A stretch of 64,000 nucleotides of DNA from Glandiceps talaboti (lineage: Eukaryota; Hemichordata; Enteropneusta; Spengelidae). Each line of letters starts with the position of its first letter. Within the stretch, counting starts at the first letter, position 1. Made by a program: the position numbers and the translations under genes. Location: positions 4,509,001 through 4,573,000 of the forward strand of contig NC_135555.1 in NCBI RefSeq assembly GCF_964340395.1, written 5' to 3'. This document shows, one piece after another, positions 31,101-44,465 of this stretch. A model generated the notes under the pieces. The model did no database searches. It was not told the origin of the DNA and was given only the letters and a program-made list of their open reading frames with translations.

Positions 31101-34100
31101 AACAGTTACTAAATTTATTTTTACTTTCACAATACACAGAAGCAAGAATTTATGCTCAAGAGATAATATGATGACTTGTGTCTGCCATTTAAGATAGAAG
31201 AGGACAAGCTTAATGTGTAGATACCCTAACAAGTAGCCCTAAGTGTACCCAGTCATCTACACTGGGGACACTTTGTTGTTGAGTTGACATACCTTATTTG
31301 CTGCACTATTTATTTGTTGTTGGGATACTCTCATTATTCTGTCGACTGCCATTCCCAGGGCTTCTAGTTCATTCTTCAAATCTAGGAAAAACTTCTTCAA
31401 AGTGCCCAGCATGGAATATACACAAGAATCCAGGATCCGGGATAATACACCACTGAAATCCAGATGGTATCAAAATATCTCTCAATGATTCATTCCATAA
31501 ATTATTGCCAATTTAAGCATATCAAAAATCATTATTTATCAAATTGAAGTTGAAGTGATCAATTTACATAAATTTTCACTTTCGAGAAATATTTTGATAT
31601 CTAGCGGTGTTGCAATGATAAGCTTTCGTTTCGGGCTATTCACATTTTGTGGTTGATTATTTTATAAATGTCATTTTCTATCGTTATCAACTTTGCTAGG
31701 ACTTCACAGGAGTGGTTTGAATACTTGGGTTCTGATACAATCATTTACCTTAAGACTTTATGCCACTGTATCATGATGGAGGCATACTTGGGTTCTGATA
31801 CAATCACCTACCTAAAGACTTTATCCCAATGTATCATGATGGAGGCATACATGGGTTCAGATAATGCCTGATTGAAATCTATTGGTCCAGCTGTTGGCGA
31901 GTTATAAGAACCGTTCCTGTTGACTGTAGCTTTATAAGTTGAATAGTGTAAACCACCGGCACTACGATCTTGTTTATTCCACTGTAATAAAAAGAATATT
32001 TAGTGTTACAACCAGCTGGTATTAGGTTTTAGTAACTTTTGCAGACACACAAATTTTCTGTGTGTAATCAAAATACAGAATATCCATACGTCACAGTATA
32101 TACATGAATTAGAATGACAATGTACATATTAACATAAATTTAAATGACAATGTACATATTATGAGCCAGCCATCCAGATCACTCAACATTTATGAACATA
32201 CATAAGAATTCTGAAGCTAACTAGACTGATAATAAACTATGTTTAGATCCAACTACTACTGTACCTTAGCACCCCATTTCATCTGAATATCAACACAGGA
32301 ATCCACGGCAGCATTGACGCCAACTTTCAATTTGGGTGATATAGAGCCATTGAAGGTTTCATCTATCTCCTTCTCCAGTGAGTCTAGAACTGGTTTAATG
32401 TTCTTCTGAAGTAGACTGACATGATGATCAAACATACACTTGGCACTTACACGGGCACCTTTACTCTGAAAGTCAATAAAATATTTCTTTTTGTTAAGGG
32501 TGCAATCACAGAGTGACTTACCAAAACAATAATCATTTTGCTACCACTTAGAGATATAGAAGATAGAAGTTAGAAGATAAAAAACAGAGAGTGAGTTTCT
32601 CAAAAAAATACAGTTGTTAAAGAATTTAGTATGCTGAAATCACACACAAATCTTTGGCTGAAAATGAAGGCCAAAGAGTGTTGTTTGGGCTAGTTTTTCC
32701 AGAAGTGATTTGCCTAATCTATGTTTACATCAACATAATAATGCTGTCAAACTATGACCACAACTACCTCAAAGGTGATGTAGCATCAAATTTAGTCAAA
32801 GTGTTATTTATAATCTTTACCTCTGTTCCTTCATCAGTCAGATAACTGTACAAATCTTCAGTGAATCTGCCAACTGTTCTGATTAACTTTTCAGTTCCTT
32901 GCAATCTTCTTGTACTTGTTATGTCATGAACGAAATCACGAATGGTTGGGATTTGTGTGTCTTCAACATCACCAAAAACCTACCATAAAGTGCAAAACAA
33001 TTATTAAATTTGGCCAAACAACGTGATAGAATTTAAGTTATACACCATAATTGAATTTCATATACTTCATAAACAGAAATGTTTTGATAATATTCTGTAA
33101 TTATTTAAGTAAGTCTGTGATTAATTAGTTAAAGTTGATACTGATTTCCATGCGATGCATTTAGACATTCCAAGTATGGCATTACACATGGTAACATTAC
33201 CTGTGGTGGGCCATCTCTTGACAGCTTTCCTCTCAGTTTGAGATATTCTGTTGAACTGACAGTAAAAACTCTTAGATTCTCAGCAGCATTAATCAAATCA
33301 TCATCATCGTCATCTGAGTTGTAGTTTGTCTCCTCTTCCTCCTCCTCCTCAATGTCAGCATCCTCTGGTAGAAGACCTGCTTTCTTCTTCATCTCCTACA
33401 AGACATGATGAGCATTGTTACTATCATCTGGAGGAACAGACATCTGACTGTTCATATTTGCAAGTAGCAAAGATGTGGTTTTCACTAACACAAAAATTCA
33501 CACCATACAAACTTTACACCTTGTAACATGCATGTATATGGATCTTCACCTTGTAACATGGATGTATATAGATCCTTCAGTGTTTCGTTAGTATTCATAT
33601 ATGGTGGTACAAATTTTTATCTAGTCACCGAGTTATGGATCTACATGACTTTTAAGAAAATGCTCCAAGCAGTGTTATGATGGCCTTGGTGATATTAGTG
33701 GTAGCCAGGGTAATGGAACTATTGTAAATAATGATACAAGAAAGTCCCTTGACATGTGAGTGCCAATGTTGTATGCTTGGGGTATCTGCATGAGTGACTG
33801 CAGTGACTTCAGCAGCTGTACCATCTTATATGCAAAGACAGTGAAAATGCAGCAGAAACCTTTGCCAGCATGAGTGTAAATTCCCCACAGAGTATCCACA
33901 CTGGCATTTAAACATCATGCAATTCTGTTATTATAACATATTTTTTATCTGACACAGCAAATTTGTATAAATATAATGATGTATTCACATGAGTTTAGGT
34001 ACATAGAATATTGTACACTCATTTGAACAGGGGTATGCAATAAATGTTTTCAGTATGGTTCATATCATTACAAACTTAACTTACAATCTGTCAATATATT

Positions 34101-37100
34101 TGACATTGTACTTACTCTTAGTCCTGCTTTGAAATCTCTTTTAATCTGTGTTTTGGAAAACTCGTTTCTTGCCTTGGCACAAATTTCCCTCATCTTCTTC
34201 TGTTTATCTTCAATCATCCTCTCATACGGTAACATCTAGCAAAGAGAAGTAACACAAAACTCAACACTTACACTCTTTCATAGGGTAACATCTAACAAAG
34301 AGAAGTAACACAACACTCAACACATTAAAAACACTAAATCTACATCAAAATCATAACTATTGCTATATTTACTTTTACTTGTATATAAGCTATACTATAG
34401 TAATCTTTGCCTACTACTAGTATCATAAAATTCTGTTTGTCCTGTCATGCAATGATTTGACATACATGTGTTTGGACACTCAATAACTTTTGATCGATCA
34501 ATGATAACAAATCTTCAGCTGTCAAAAAAGTAGAAAATGATGCTCTCTTTAATATAGAAATACACTACTACTAGTCTAGTAGTAAATTATGGCATATTGA
34601 ACATTTGATGGTCAACAATCTTACATTCAAATGAACAGCAAAATTATCACCTAAAGCCGTCTGTCTTTATAAAGATTCAAATTACAATGAAATCCTATAT
34701 TTTAAAGAAGCTCCATATTGCAAAGACTTGTTGCCACTGAGGGCGCCATACAATGTGTAGGCAGAGGATCAGATTGAATATGGTGAGCATGACACAAGGA
34801 ATCATTACTTCATACTAAAGAAAGAGTTAATAAATAGGTATACAAATGTGTATTCCTATGAACTCAACTTTCATACTGCATCATATTTAATGTTCCAATC
34901 ATTTCCAAACAATCATAAGTTGACTGATCCCAACTACATATGACCTTTAACCTCTTCTCACCTCTTTGACCTTCTCTTGTGACAATCTTTGTGTTTCCTC
35001 TAATAGGAATTTCTTTTCTCGAATCATTTCTCTTTTTTCCTTCAGCTCCTCTCTCAATTCTTCTAACTGGTGGAGGTCTTCTGAATTCTCGTCACTTGAT
35101 TCATCATTGTCCTATGTACATGTAAATGAAAAGTTATCACCAATGTCACACCATTCCCTTTCTCACCATCAACTAACTATTGAGTCTATCCTAAATTATA
35201 TGTTTCATTCACATTCCTTTTCATATCTTATTTGAAGGGCAGCCCTTTTAGTTATTATAAATAAAAAGAGCTCAAAAAATGTAGCCGGAGAAATGACAAG
35301 AGTAGGCGGGTACTTTCTCCGGCGTCCGGCTTCTAATGAAACCCCTGATTATGTTTCCCGTAACCAGGCCAACCCTACAACAATAATCTGTTCAAAAATC
35401 AACACCCTCTATATATGCCAGATCAGAAAACAACACCAATCATGATGAGATATAGCAAAACAACCAATCTGATTGACATCTGATCAAAAAGAAGGCTCAA
35501 GTTAAACAATATCTCACATCTACTGTGTTTGTCCCGATGTTCTCTTTTGTTCACACATCAAGTGACTGCCTTTCTCCAAGGAATCACCACTAACGTACAC
35601 ACAACATTAACTGGTTGACCCATCATTTTTAATTTATTATTAGAACTTAGAAATCATCAGGGTTACCCTTATACAAAAATAATACATTTTACATGTAAAA
35701 TAGTGCCAATGGCACTGAAGCTCATCTAATGTCTGCTATATAGTTCCACTTTGATCTTACTCAGCTACTGTAAAAATGCAAACAGGCAAGCTGTAGTAGG
35801 CTGAACAGGGTCCCTAAAAAACTGATCAAATCTTTTTCCATAATTACCACTTATTATTATTTGTGTCAACAGACTTACCTCGAATAAATTAATATTAACT
35901 GGTTCCACAATCTTTCTTAGATCTGAGATTTCTTTTTTCAAATCTTCAACATCTTCTTGAACTATCTCAATTTCAGCCTCGACATCATCTTTCCTGTCTT
36001 CCAGGGCATCCTTCTCCTCTTCCAGTGGTTTCATATCCATCCTAATACCCTCAATCTCATTTTCCAATGGTTCACATTGTTCCCCAAGATGTAGTGCTCT
36101 AAATAAATAAGTCAAACAAATAAGTCAACAAATGAATACTCAATTTAGTGTTCTTTCTATCCATGAAAATTCTAAACTCATCCATTATACACAGGAAGAG
36201 GGTATGTTGGAAAATCATTGGGCAACACAAATGGAAAAATCAGCAATATTTAATGCTCAGTGGTTTGTCTGATATGCATGATGAATTATTTTTGTTTGCT
36301 GACAAACTAAGCAATAACTATGCCAGCTTTAATTTTGAATCTAACAATCAACAATACATTTACTGAAAATTGTGTTAGAAAACTAATACTTAGGCACTGA
36401 ACATGTTAATTAGAGATTGATTTTATCCATAGGTTAGTACAGTAACAGGCTGAAATCATGATTGCACTGGGGAACTGATTTTAGGGTGTGGACCAAGAAA
36501 TCAATTTGATTGTACCACACAATGAGTACAGTTTCACAAATACACTTACCCACTGGTGATTTACTTCTGTTCAGGGTGTACAATATTACAAGTATATTGT
36601 TATATGTGATAAACCAGTTTCAAAAACTGTTCGAGTTGCAGCTAGTGCAGTTTTAGTATTTTATGTACTTACCTAATGATTTCTGAAGGGTTAATCAGAT
36701 CATTCTTTGTACATATGAAGGCTACACTTCCATACTGACCATCCATCAATAACTGTCGACGGAAACTTTCACCAAGTAGTTCTTTGGCTGTTTTATTATC
36801 AACAGCCCTGGTAATATCAGCAACAACCCATACAGCTGTACATGTCTTCAGATACTGGACAGAGACACAAAATGGGAAAAAAATACAGAAATTACAGGAA
36901 ATAGAAATCTTCCCAATACAAGAGGTGTTCATATAAACAATCTAATTGGCCATTTCGACTGCGAACAGGAAATAGAGAATACAGTGCCCTCACTGAAATT
37001 GGGGGTATCATCACCTCATAGTACTGTTTCTTAAGAGCTTTGTCCCTTGTTATTCTGTAGAAGTATAAACAGGGATGTTTTTGTATTGTTCAGACATCGA

Positions 37101-40100
37101 GGAAAGCAGAAGTGCTGTATGATTAACCAAGTAAACTACACCATATATACCCCCCAAAGTACACACAGATGGAAGTAGAACACCACCATGGCAAATTTTG
37201 GAAAGGCCTATTTTTTGGACTTTAGGTAATGAAGAGATATTTCTAAGTTTCTGTTGATTTTTGATAAACTTACTTTCGTTTTTGAGCAATGTTAGGCAAC
37301 TATGGTCAACCATTTTGTTTTTTCACAGTGAGCTACATGGCCTGAGAAATTCTTTCTACCAATAGGAGAACAGGAAATTTTTAAGTCAATCAGTTGTACA
37401 TTTCACAAGTACAACACAGAGCCAATTTAATTCAATGACTCTGATTGGTAAGTGATGATGGTAAGTGAACACCATACCTGTTTGGCTATATTGTCTCTGG
37501 CAGCATTGGAATCTCTGACACCTGGTAAGTCAACCAACTTGGCACCACTACTACATACATTACAGTTAGGAATCTTTACTTTAACATGTTTTACTATCGG
37601 CCAGAATTTACCACCACATTTAGACCCCTTAGCATCATCATCATTAGAATCGATGTAGCGATCAATTTGGCGGCGGAATTCACGAGGCTGTAAAATAATA
37701 CAACAATAATTTACTTATGAGAGAGACAAAGCTGATGAGATATCAGCCAAAATTTGTGATTCGCTTTCGAAAATCTTTTGACTCTGTGACTAGAAATTTT
37801 CTGTTGATACTATCAACCTGTGTCCATAAATATGCATTTTCGTGGCACAGATCTGTTCCTTAGACCAGTTAAACACTTATATTAATGGCTACAGCTCCAG
37901 AAAATGCTCGCAAATCCCATCAAATACAAAACAGAAAAAAAAGTCTATGAAATCAGAACTTACTTGAGCACAGGAAATGTGTTCAACTGATCCCAGTTTC
38001 CTGGTGACCTGAGTAATTCGTTGTAGTTCATTATATGGTGCTATCTTGCCATAGACATCACGTACTTTACAGAATGAAATACCGGCATCAGTTTTAGGGT
38101 CAGGACGACCTTTGACCTTGCCATTCTCGCTTATGAGATCAGTCAATAATAATCTCAGTTCATCATCCCATTCCTAGTAAAAAATGAAAACAAAGATAAA
38201 CATTAGCAACACGAAATTCCCAATAAAAGTGTTCAATCCTGTGATTTGGTTTGAGCCAAACAGTACCCACTGGGGCAAAGTAACAGGTGTTCCCTGAACC
38301 TCTCCATGAAAGTGTTCCACCCTGTGATTGGGTCTGGGATAATTGGTGCCCATTGATGCTAATTGACAGGTGTGTCCTAAATCTTCCCATGAAAGTACAT
38401 TGTATTCCACCCTGAGATTGGGTTTGGTCCTAGCAGTACCCATTGGGGCTAAGTAACAGGTGTTCCCTGCATCACCCCCATGGAAAAGTTCAATCGATTC
38501 ACTCCAAATAGTACCCACTAGTGCGAAGTAACATGTATTCCCTGAACCACCCCATGAAAGTATACCACCCTGCAATTTTTGTTTGGTCTAAACACATACC
38601 TTTTTGGCCAAGAACTCTATCTCCGCTTCATATTTGGTAGAGTTCTCATTATTGACAATTTCCACAACCACAGCAGTACAAGCTCTCATTCCAGATGTAG
38701 GTAATATAGCTTCTTCATCTAGTAGTGCATTCATTAAACTACTCTTACCAGCACCGGTATCACCTACTACCGCTATCACTGTATCTGGTAGTTTGGTCTT
38801 CTCTTTGATTTCTTTCAGTTCCACTCTGAACAAGCCAAACATCAATCATTTTATGAACTTGTATTTAAAGAGGAACACCACTCCAGAAAATAATGACATT
38901 TTTTGTGAACTTTGGATTCTGGAGAGTCAATTCATGATTTTCTATCCCATAAATTTAGCATAATGCCAAGAAATACCAAATTGAAACTTGTTTCACATTC
39001 ATTGTTTAACTATTTTAGCAGTGATCCAACACTGTGTCATATGTGAGAATTAGTATTGGCACTGTCAGTGCCAGAGAAATAGTTCTGGCATGTACTTTAA
39101 TTTGTACTTTGCCATTATTTTCATGTGAGACCATTATATGTTATATATAGAAAAGCACCAAGGATTTCAAGCCAGTCCCAACTTAAATTCTATATATATC
39201 TTGAACATTACTAAAAATTAATATTTCAGTCTAGTGTGTTGAGTACTCTCAGTAAATATTGGTCAGCTGATATTGTGCATGAATAGTTAGACAAAAATAT
39301 CAAATACTTGAGGTCACTCACTCACTCACTCGCTCACTCACTCACTCACTCACTCACTCAATCACTCACTCACTCACTCACTCACTCACTCACATCTCAC
39401 TCTAATTCACATGCTCATGTTCTAACTAACTAACCTACTCACTTGTTCACCCACTCACTCGTTCACTCACTCACTCACTCACTCACTCACTCACTCACTC
39501 ACTCACTCACTTGATCATTCACATCTTGCTCTAATTCACATGCTCATGTTCTAACTCACTAACCCACTCACTTGTTCACTCACTAACTCACTTGATCACG
39601 CACATCTTGCTCTAATTCACATGCTCATGTTCTAACTCACTACCAACTCACTTGTTCACTCACTCACTCTCACTCACTTGATCACTCACATCTTGCTCTA
39701 ATTCACATGCTCATACTCTAACTCACTAACTTATTCATTTGTTCACTCTCTCACCAACCCCTTCATCCTTCATAAAACTTTGGAATGACTTACTTCCATT
39801 TCTTGACAGTATTGATGCTATCCAAGTTCCTCTGACTGTTCAGTGTCCTGTCCAACTTGAATAAAACATCATTGCAGTTATCTAGATGTCGTGTTATATT
39901 GCCCAAAGTCACATTAGATGCATTAGGTAGAAGTCTTCTCTTTGCACGGCCAGCTTGTGGCAAGGATCCTGGTGTGTTATCTGAATCTTTGGCTTTCAAA
40001 CACTGCAACCCTTTCAGTTTAAACATACCTTTGCTATCTTTATTTTTACCAATAGCAGCAGCTACTTTCCCAGCTAATTGCCTCATTTTAGGATTAACCG

Positions 40101-40812
40101 ACTTTTCCTTGGCTACGGGACTACAGTCTGATGAAGATGGGAAATTAACATCAGGTGGATTTCCAATGTCAGATAAACTTGGCACTCGAGTCTTTTTCAG
40201 ACGAAACTTCTTTCTCCTCTCTGACAGAGGAGTGTTTGACTTTCTCTTTGAAATTGACAGCAATGGAGATGATAGTAGTGTTTCAGAAATCCCTGGTTTT
40301 TCACTTTTTGATGATACAGGACTTGTTGGTGTGTTAATGTCAAGGTGGGGATCAGGTAACTCGATAGAACTTTCTGCCTCACTGTCAGAATCTTCAACAT
40401 CTGGATATTTTGGTTCTGTTGCTGCCTCGGAGAGAATATCCTTATCTTCAGACCGCAAAGCACCCAATTTAGATATTGCTGATGTCGTAGTATTGTGGCT
40501 GATGTTTTGAGAGACACTTGATTTATTTGCAAAACTGGAGGATGTGTTGATATCATCCTGATTTTTTACTTCACTGTTGCCATTTCCTTTCTGTGCTAAA
40601 GTGGTTTCCAAGTACTCAGGCACCACTGAATGATTTCCAATGTTGCTCATTTTCTGATCCAAACCTTTAGCAGACGATATTATGTTCTGTTTTGGAATAC
40701 TACCACCATTAATAATGTTCTCTATGTCAGTTGAATGTTTGCTACCTTGTACATGCTCAGTTTTGTTTTCATGAATTGTCTCATCCTGTATAAACTTAGT
40801 CTGGAATAACTC

Positions 40813-40849
<37 letters not shown>

Positions 40850-43800
40850 GCTGATTCAAGTTCTCCAAAATCCACCAAAGGTGATGAGAATTCATCATCG
40901 CTATCAAAGCTGCATTGAATACTTTCAGGTTCACTGGTATTTTTCATTTCCTCTCTCACAGTACTATTGTATTTACATGGTAGGTCACCACTACTGTCAA
41001 GTTTGCGTTTCTTTGACTTTGGTGATGTGTCTGTTTTTTGGTTGTCACAGTGATCATCTTCATTGTCAGCATATTGCCTTTTATTTGGAGTACTCTTTGG
41101 TTGAATGTCTGACAGAGATGATTCTGAAGAATTATGTTTTGAAGCTTGTAAGGGACTTCTCTGAAGATTTTTCATAACTGGAGTATTATTTTCATTTGCT
41201 TTCATATCACCAGTTGTTTCACCATCTGTAGTTGAAGCAATATTATCCTCTGACCAAGCTGATAAATCTGGTAGATCTGCACTTTCTGTGTATGTTTTAA
41301 CTTCTTCCTTGGTGTCTGACTTTGGTTCACCAACTTTGATTGAGTTTATATCTTCTGACACTTCTACAGGTAATTCATCTATCAAGAATTGTCCTTCAAT
41401 ACTACCTTCAGACTGACACTGATCAGCTGTTGATTCTCCATCATCATGCACTGATGCCTGCCTCATTGTTAAGCATGTAGATCCTTGTTTAGTGTCAGTG
41501 TCTACGTCAGCTTTTTGACAGATTTCATGCACAGATTCACCGATAACAGCTGATTTGGATGGATAGTAGTAATGGTCTAACTCTACAGTTGATGAGCTTT
41601 CAATCAAGGGTTCAGAAGATAGGACTGAATTTCCATTTTTGTCTTCCTCCAAAGTTGTTGAGTTGTCTAAGTTTTTGAGTATAGGTTTAGCAAAGATTGC
41701 CGACATTTCATTTGTGTCTACATGTGCCTCCATAGTTGGTGACCTTTCATTCCCAGATTCATGACCAAGGTTGGAGTTTTCCTCTTTTCCTTCCACCACA
41801 GTTGATGATTTTTTGACTACAGGTTTATCAGAGAATGTTGACATTTCATTTTTGCCTATCACAGCTGATGAACTTTCAACCACAGGTTTATCAACATTTA
41901 CCGACATTTTCTTTCCATCTACATTCAAAATTGTTGACCTATCAACCAATGAATTATCAGAGGAGATTGATTTTTCTTTCTTGTCTATCTCCTCTGCAGT
42001 ACCAGTTAATGACTTTTCTACTACATATTCACCAGAGGGCACCAACATTTCATTTCTGCATATCTCCATGGTTTGTGGCCATTCTTTATCAGGTTCATCA
42101 GAAGCTACTGACATTTCATCTCCTTTTACACTTGAACTTTCTCTTCTATGTTTATCAAAAGTTGGTGACCAATCACCTCTATCTTCATTTCCAGTGGATG
42201 ACCCTTGACATGTGTCAATACCAGCTGTAATGTCACTTCTGGCAGTCACTTTGAGATCCATACTATCACTGGTTTGAATGTTTTGGGATGCATTTTCACT
42301 AATGTTTGTTTTCTGATATTGTTCTACAAAGTGTCTTAGTATATCTTCACATTCACTTGGTTTCTGATATTGCTCCACAAAGTGTTCCAATACACTACTC
42401 AATCTCTGTTTATCAAAGTCAGTACTTTCTACACTTCTTTTCTGAAAGTCATCTAAATTTTGGTCCCTCTGCTTGTTCCATTCATTGAAGAACTGTTGAA
42501 GATACCGATGTAAGGCCTTCTCTCTGTATCTCATGATGTTATGCTGAAGACAATCAGTGCTGTAGTCAAGCTTACTGAAGAACTCTTTAATAATGAACTC
42601 CATTTGGTATTTCCGTGGGAGGTGATTTAGCTTTTGGATGTTATATCTGTGTACTTCATCTGATTCTGTCTTAGTGACTTGATCAACGTCACATTTGGTG
42701 TCCACTATCGGAATTTCTGATGAAAGGCAACCAGTGTCAGCCATGACAGCATCTTTAACATGCCTGATGTCATCTATAGATACTTTCTCTAAATCACAAT
42801 TTGATTCACTGTAATCCATGTACAAATCATCATCCCCTCTGCTTGTTATCCCTTTCCCAGATTCTACCTCACTGATGGACTCTGCATCATCTACTTCAAT
42901 GGCAGCCTGCCTCTTCCCTCTTGCAACTTCAACTTCATCATTCACACTTTCTTTCAACTCAACTGATGGCAGCTGTTCTTCATTTACATCATTAATCTTC
43001 TCATCCTCCATCAGGGAATCTCCTGTCTCACTGGCATGTGTTTCCATGGCAACATCATCCATTTTTGTAGTGTTTGTGATACTTCTTCCAATAGTACCAT
43101 CTTCAACTCTTCCAAGAGTTTCCACACCTATTGCCTCAGACTTATCACCAGACTTTCCATCGTCAGCTGTCACTGTGCTTTGTATTCTATCATCTCTCTC
43201 CTCAGTATCACTTTCCATCTTCAGAACATCACTTTCTCTTTTCGCCATATCCTTTGGTACTGCATCACTGTGTACATCAAATTCCATAACACCCTCTGGA
43301 GACCCTTCATTTTCTTGAACTTCCTTATCTTGGTCTGTATCAGTCGTCATGTCAATACCACCTTCTTGATCAGTTTCAAATTCTCCATTGTTGTGTTCCT
43401 GAATTTCATCATTCCCATCATCATGCATACATGGTCTCTTGGCAACACTATCTGCATCATTCTCCTCCTCATCATGCCTTCTTTTAGGTGTTGGTGAATG
43501 ATTGTCATCATTTGCTGAAGACTTAGATACATCTTCTTTACTGGTAAGAAACATATTATCCTTAACATCACGGTTGTCATCTCTGAGATCACAACTGTTA
43601 TCTTTGACATGGCAACTATCATCTCTGACATGGCAATTCTCATCTCTGATATCGCAACTGTTATCTTTGACATAACAGTTGTCATTTCTGACATCACAAC
43701 TATCATCTTTAGCAACATCACAGTTGTCATTCCTGGTATTACAGATGTTATCTTTATTATTGGATGTAGAGATGTCATCTGTGTCATTTGACAAGGGCAA

Positions 43801-44428
43801 AGGAGATTTGTTGTTCTCATCATTAGTAACCAATGGCGATCTGATATCTTTTCTAACTTGATTCTCAATTTCCTTACTTCTAGTGAGAAGTGATACTTCT
43901 GTGTCTTCTTGACTTTTCAGCCCAATGTGTGATTCTCTTTCAATGTCTGTGAAACTTTTCATAAGAAACTCTTCATCTGACAAATCTTCACCTCTCTGTA
44001 CTTTTTGGTGTGATCCTAACATAAGAATCTTGCTGGCAGGACTAGTATACTTTTCAGCAAGTCTTTCACCTTGACTTTGACTGGGAGGAGTGTCATAGGA
44101 TTCACTCTGGGTTTCTAAGTTCAATGCCAAGTCTTCCTCTGATGCTATACTAGACACATCATGGTGACAGATACTGTCTTGAGAGGTTGGCATATCCAAA
44201 AGTGGGGTTGAACTCCTGCTGGATGATTTACTGTTGCCTTTACTGGAGACCCCATTACCATCTTGTGGGACCTTTGCTTCTTTCATGTTGTCAATATCAG
44301 AATGTGTTCCTTGGTCTTTGGTGACCCTATCCATGTCAAGACAAGTTTTAGATCGAAATGAACAATGCTCCATTTCATCACCTCCATCATCATAATCATC
44401 CTCATCATCCTCATCCTCATCCTCATCC

Positions 44429-44465
<37 letters not shown>

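Noticed and set aside
38600-38825. A separate SLIP-GC gene starting at the P-loop exon
   Set aside because: The exon has a good acceptor (GCTTGTTCAG) and fits the giant exon in phase 2. The only nearby ATG lies in the intron, upstream of that acceptor.
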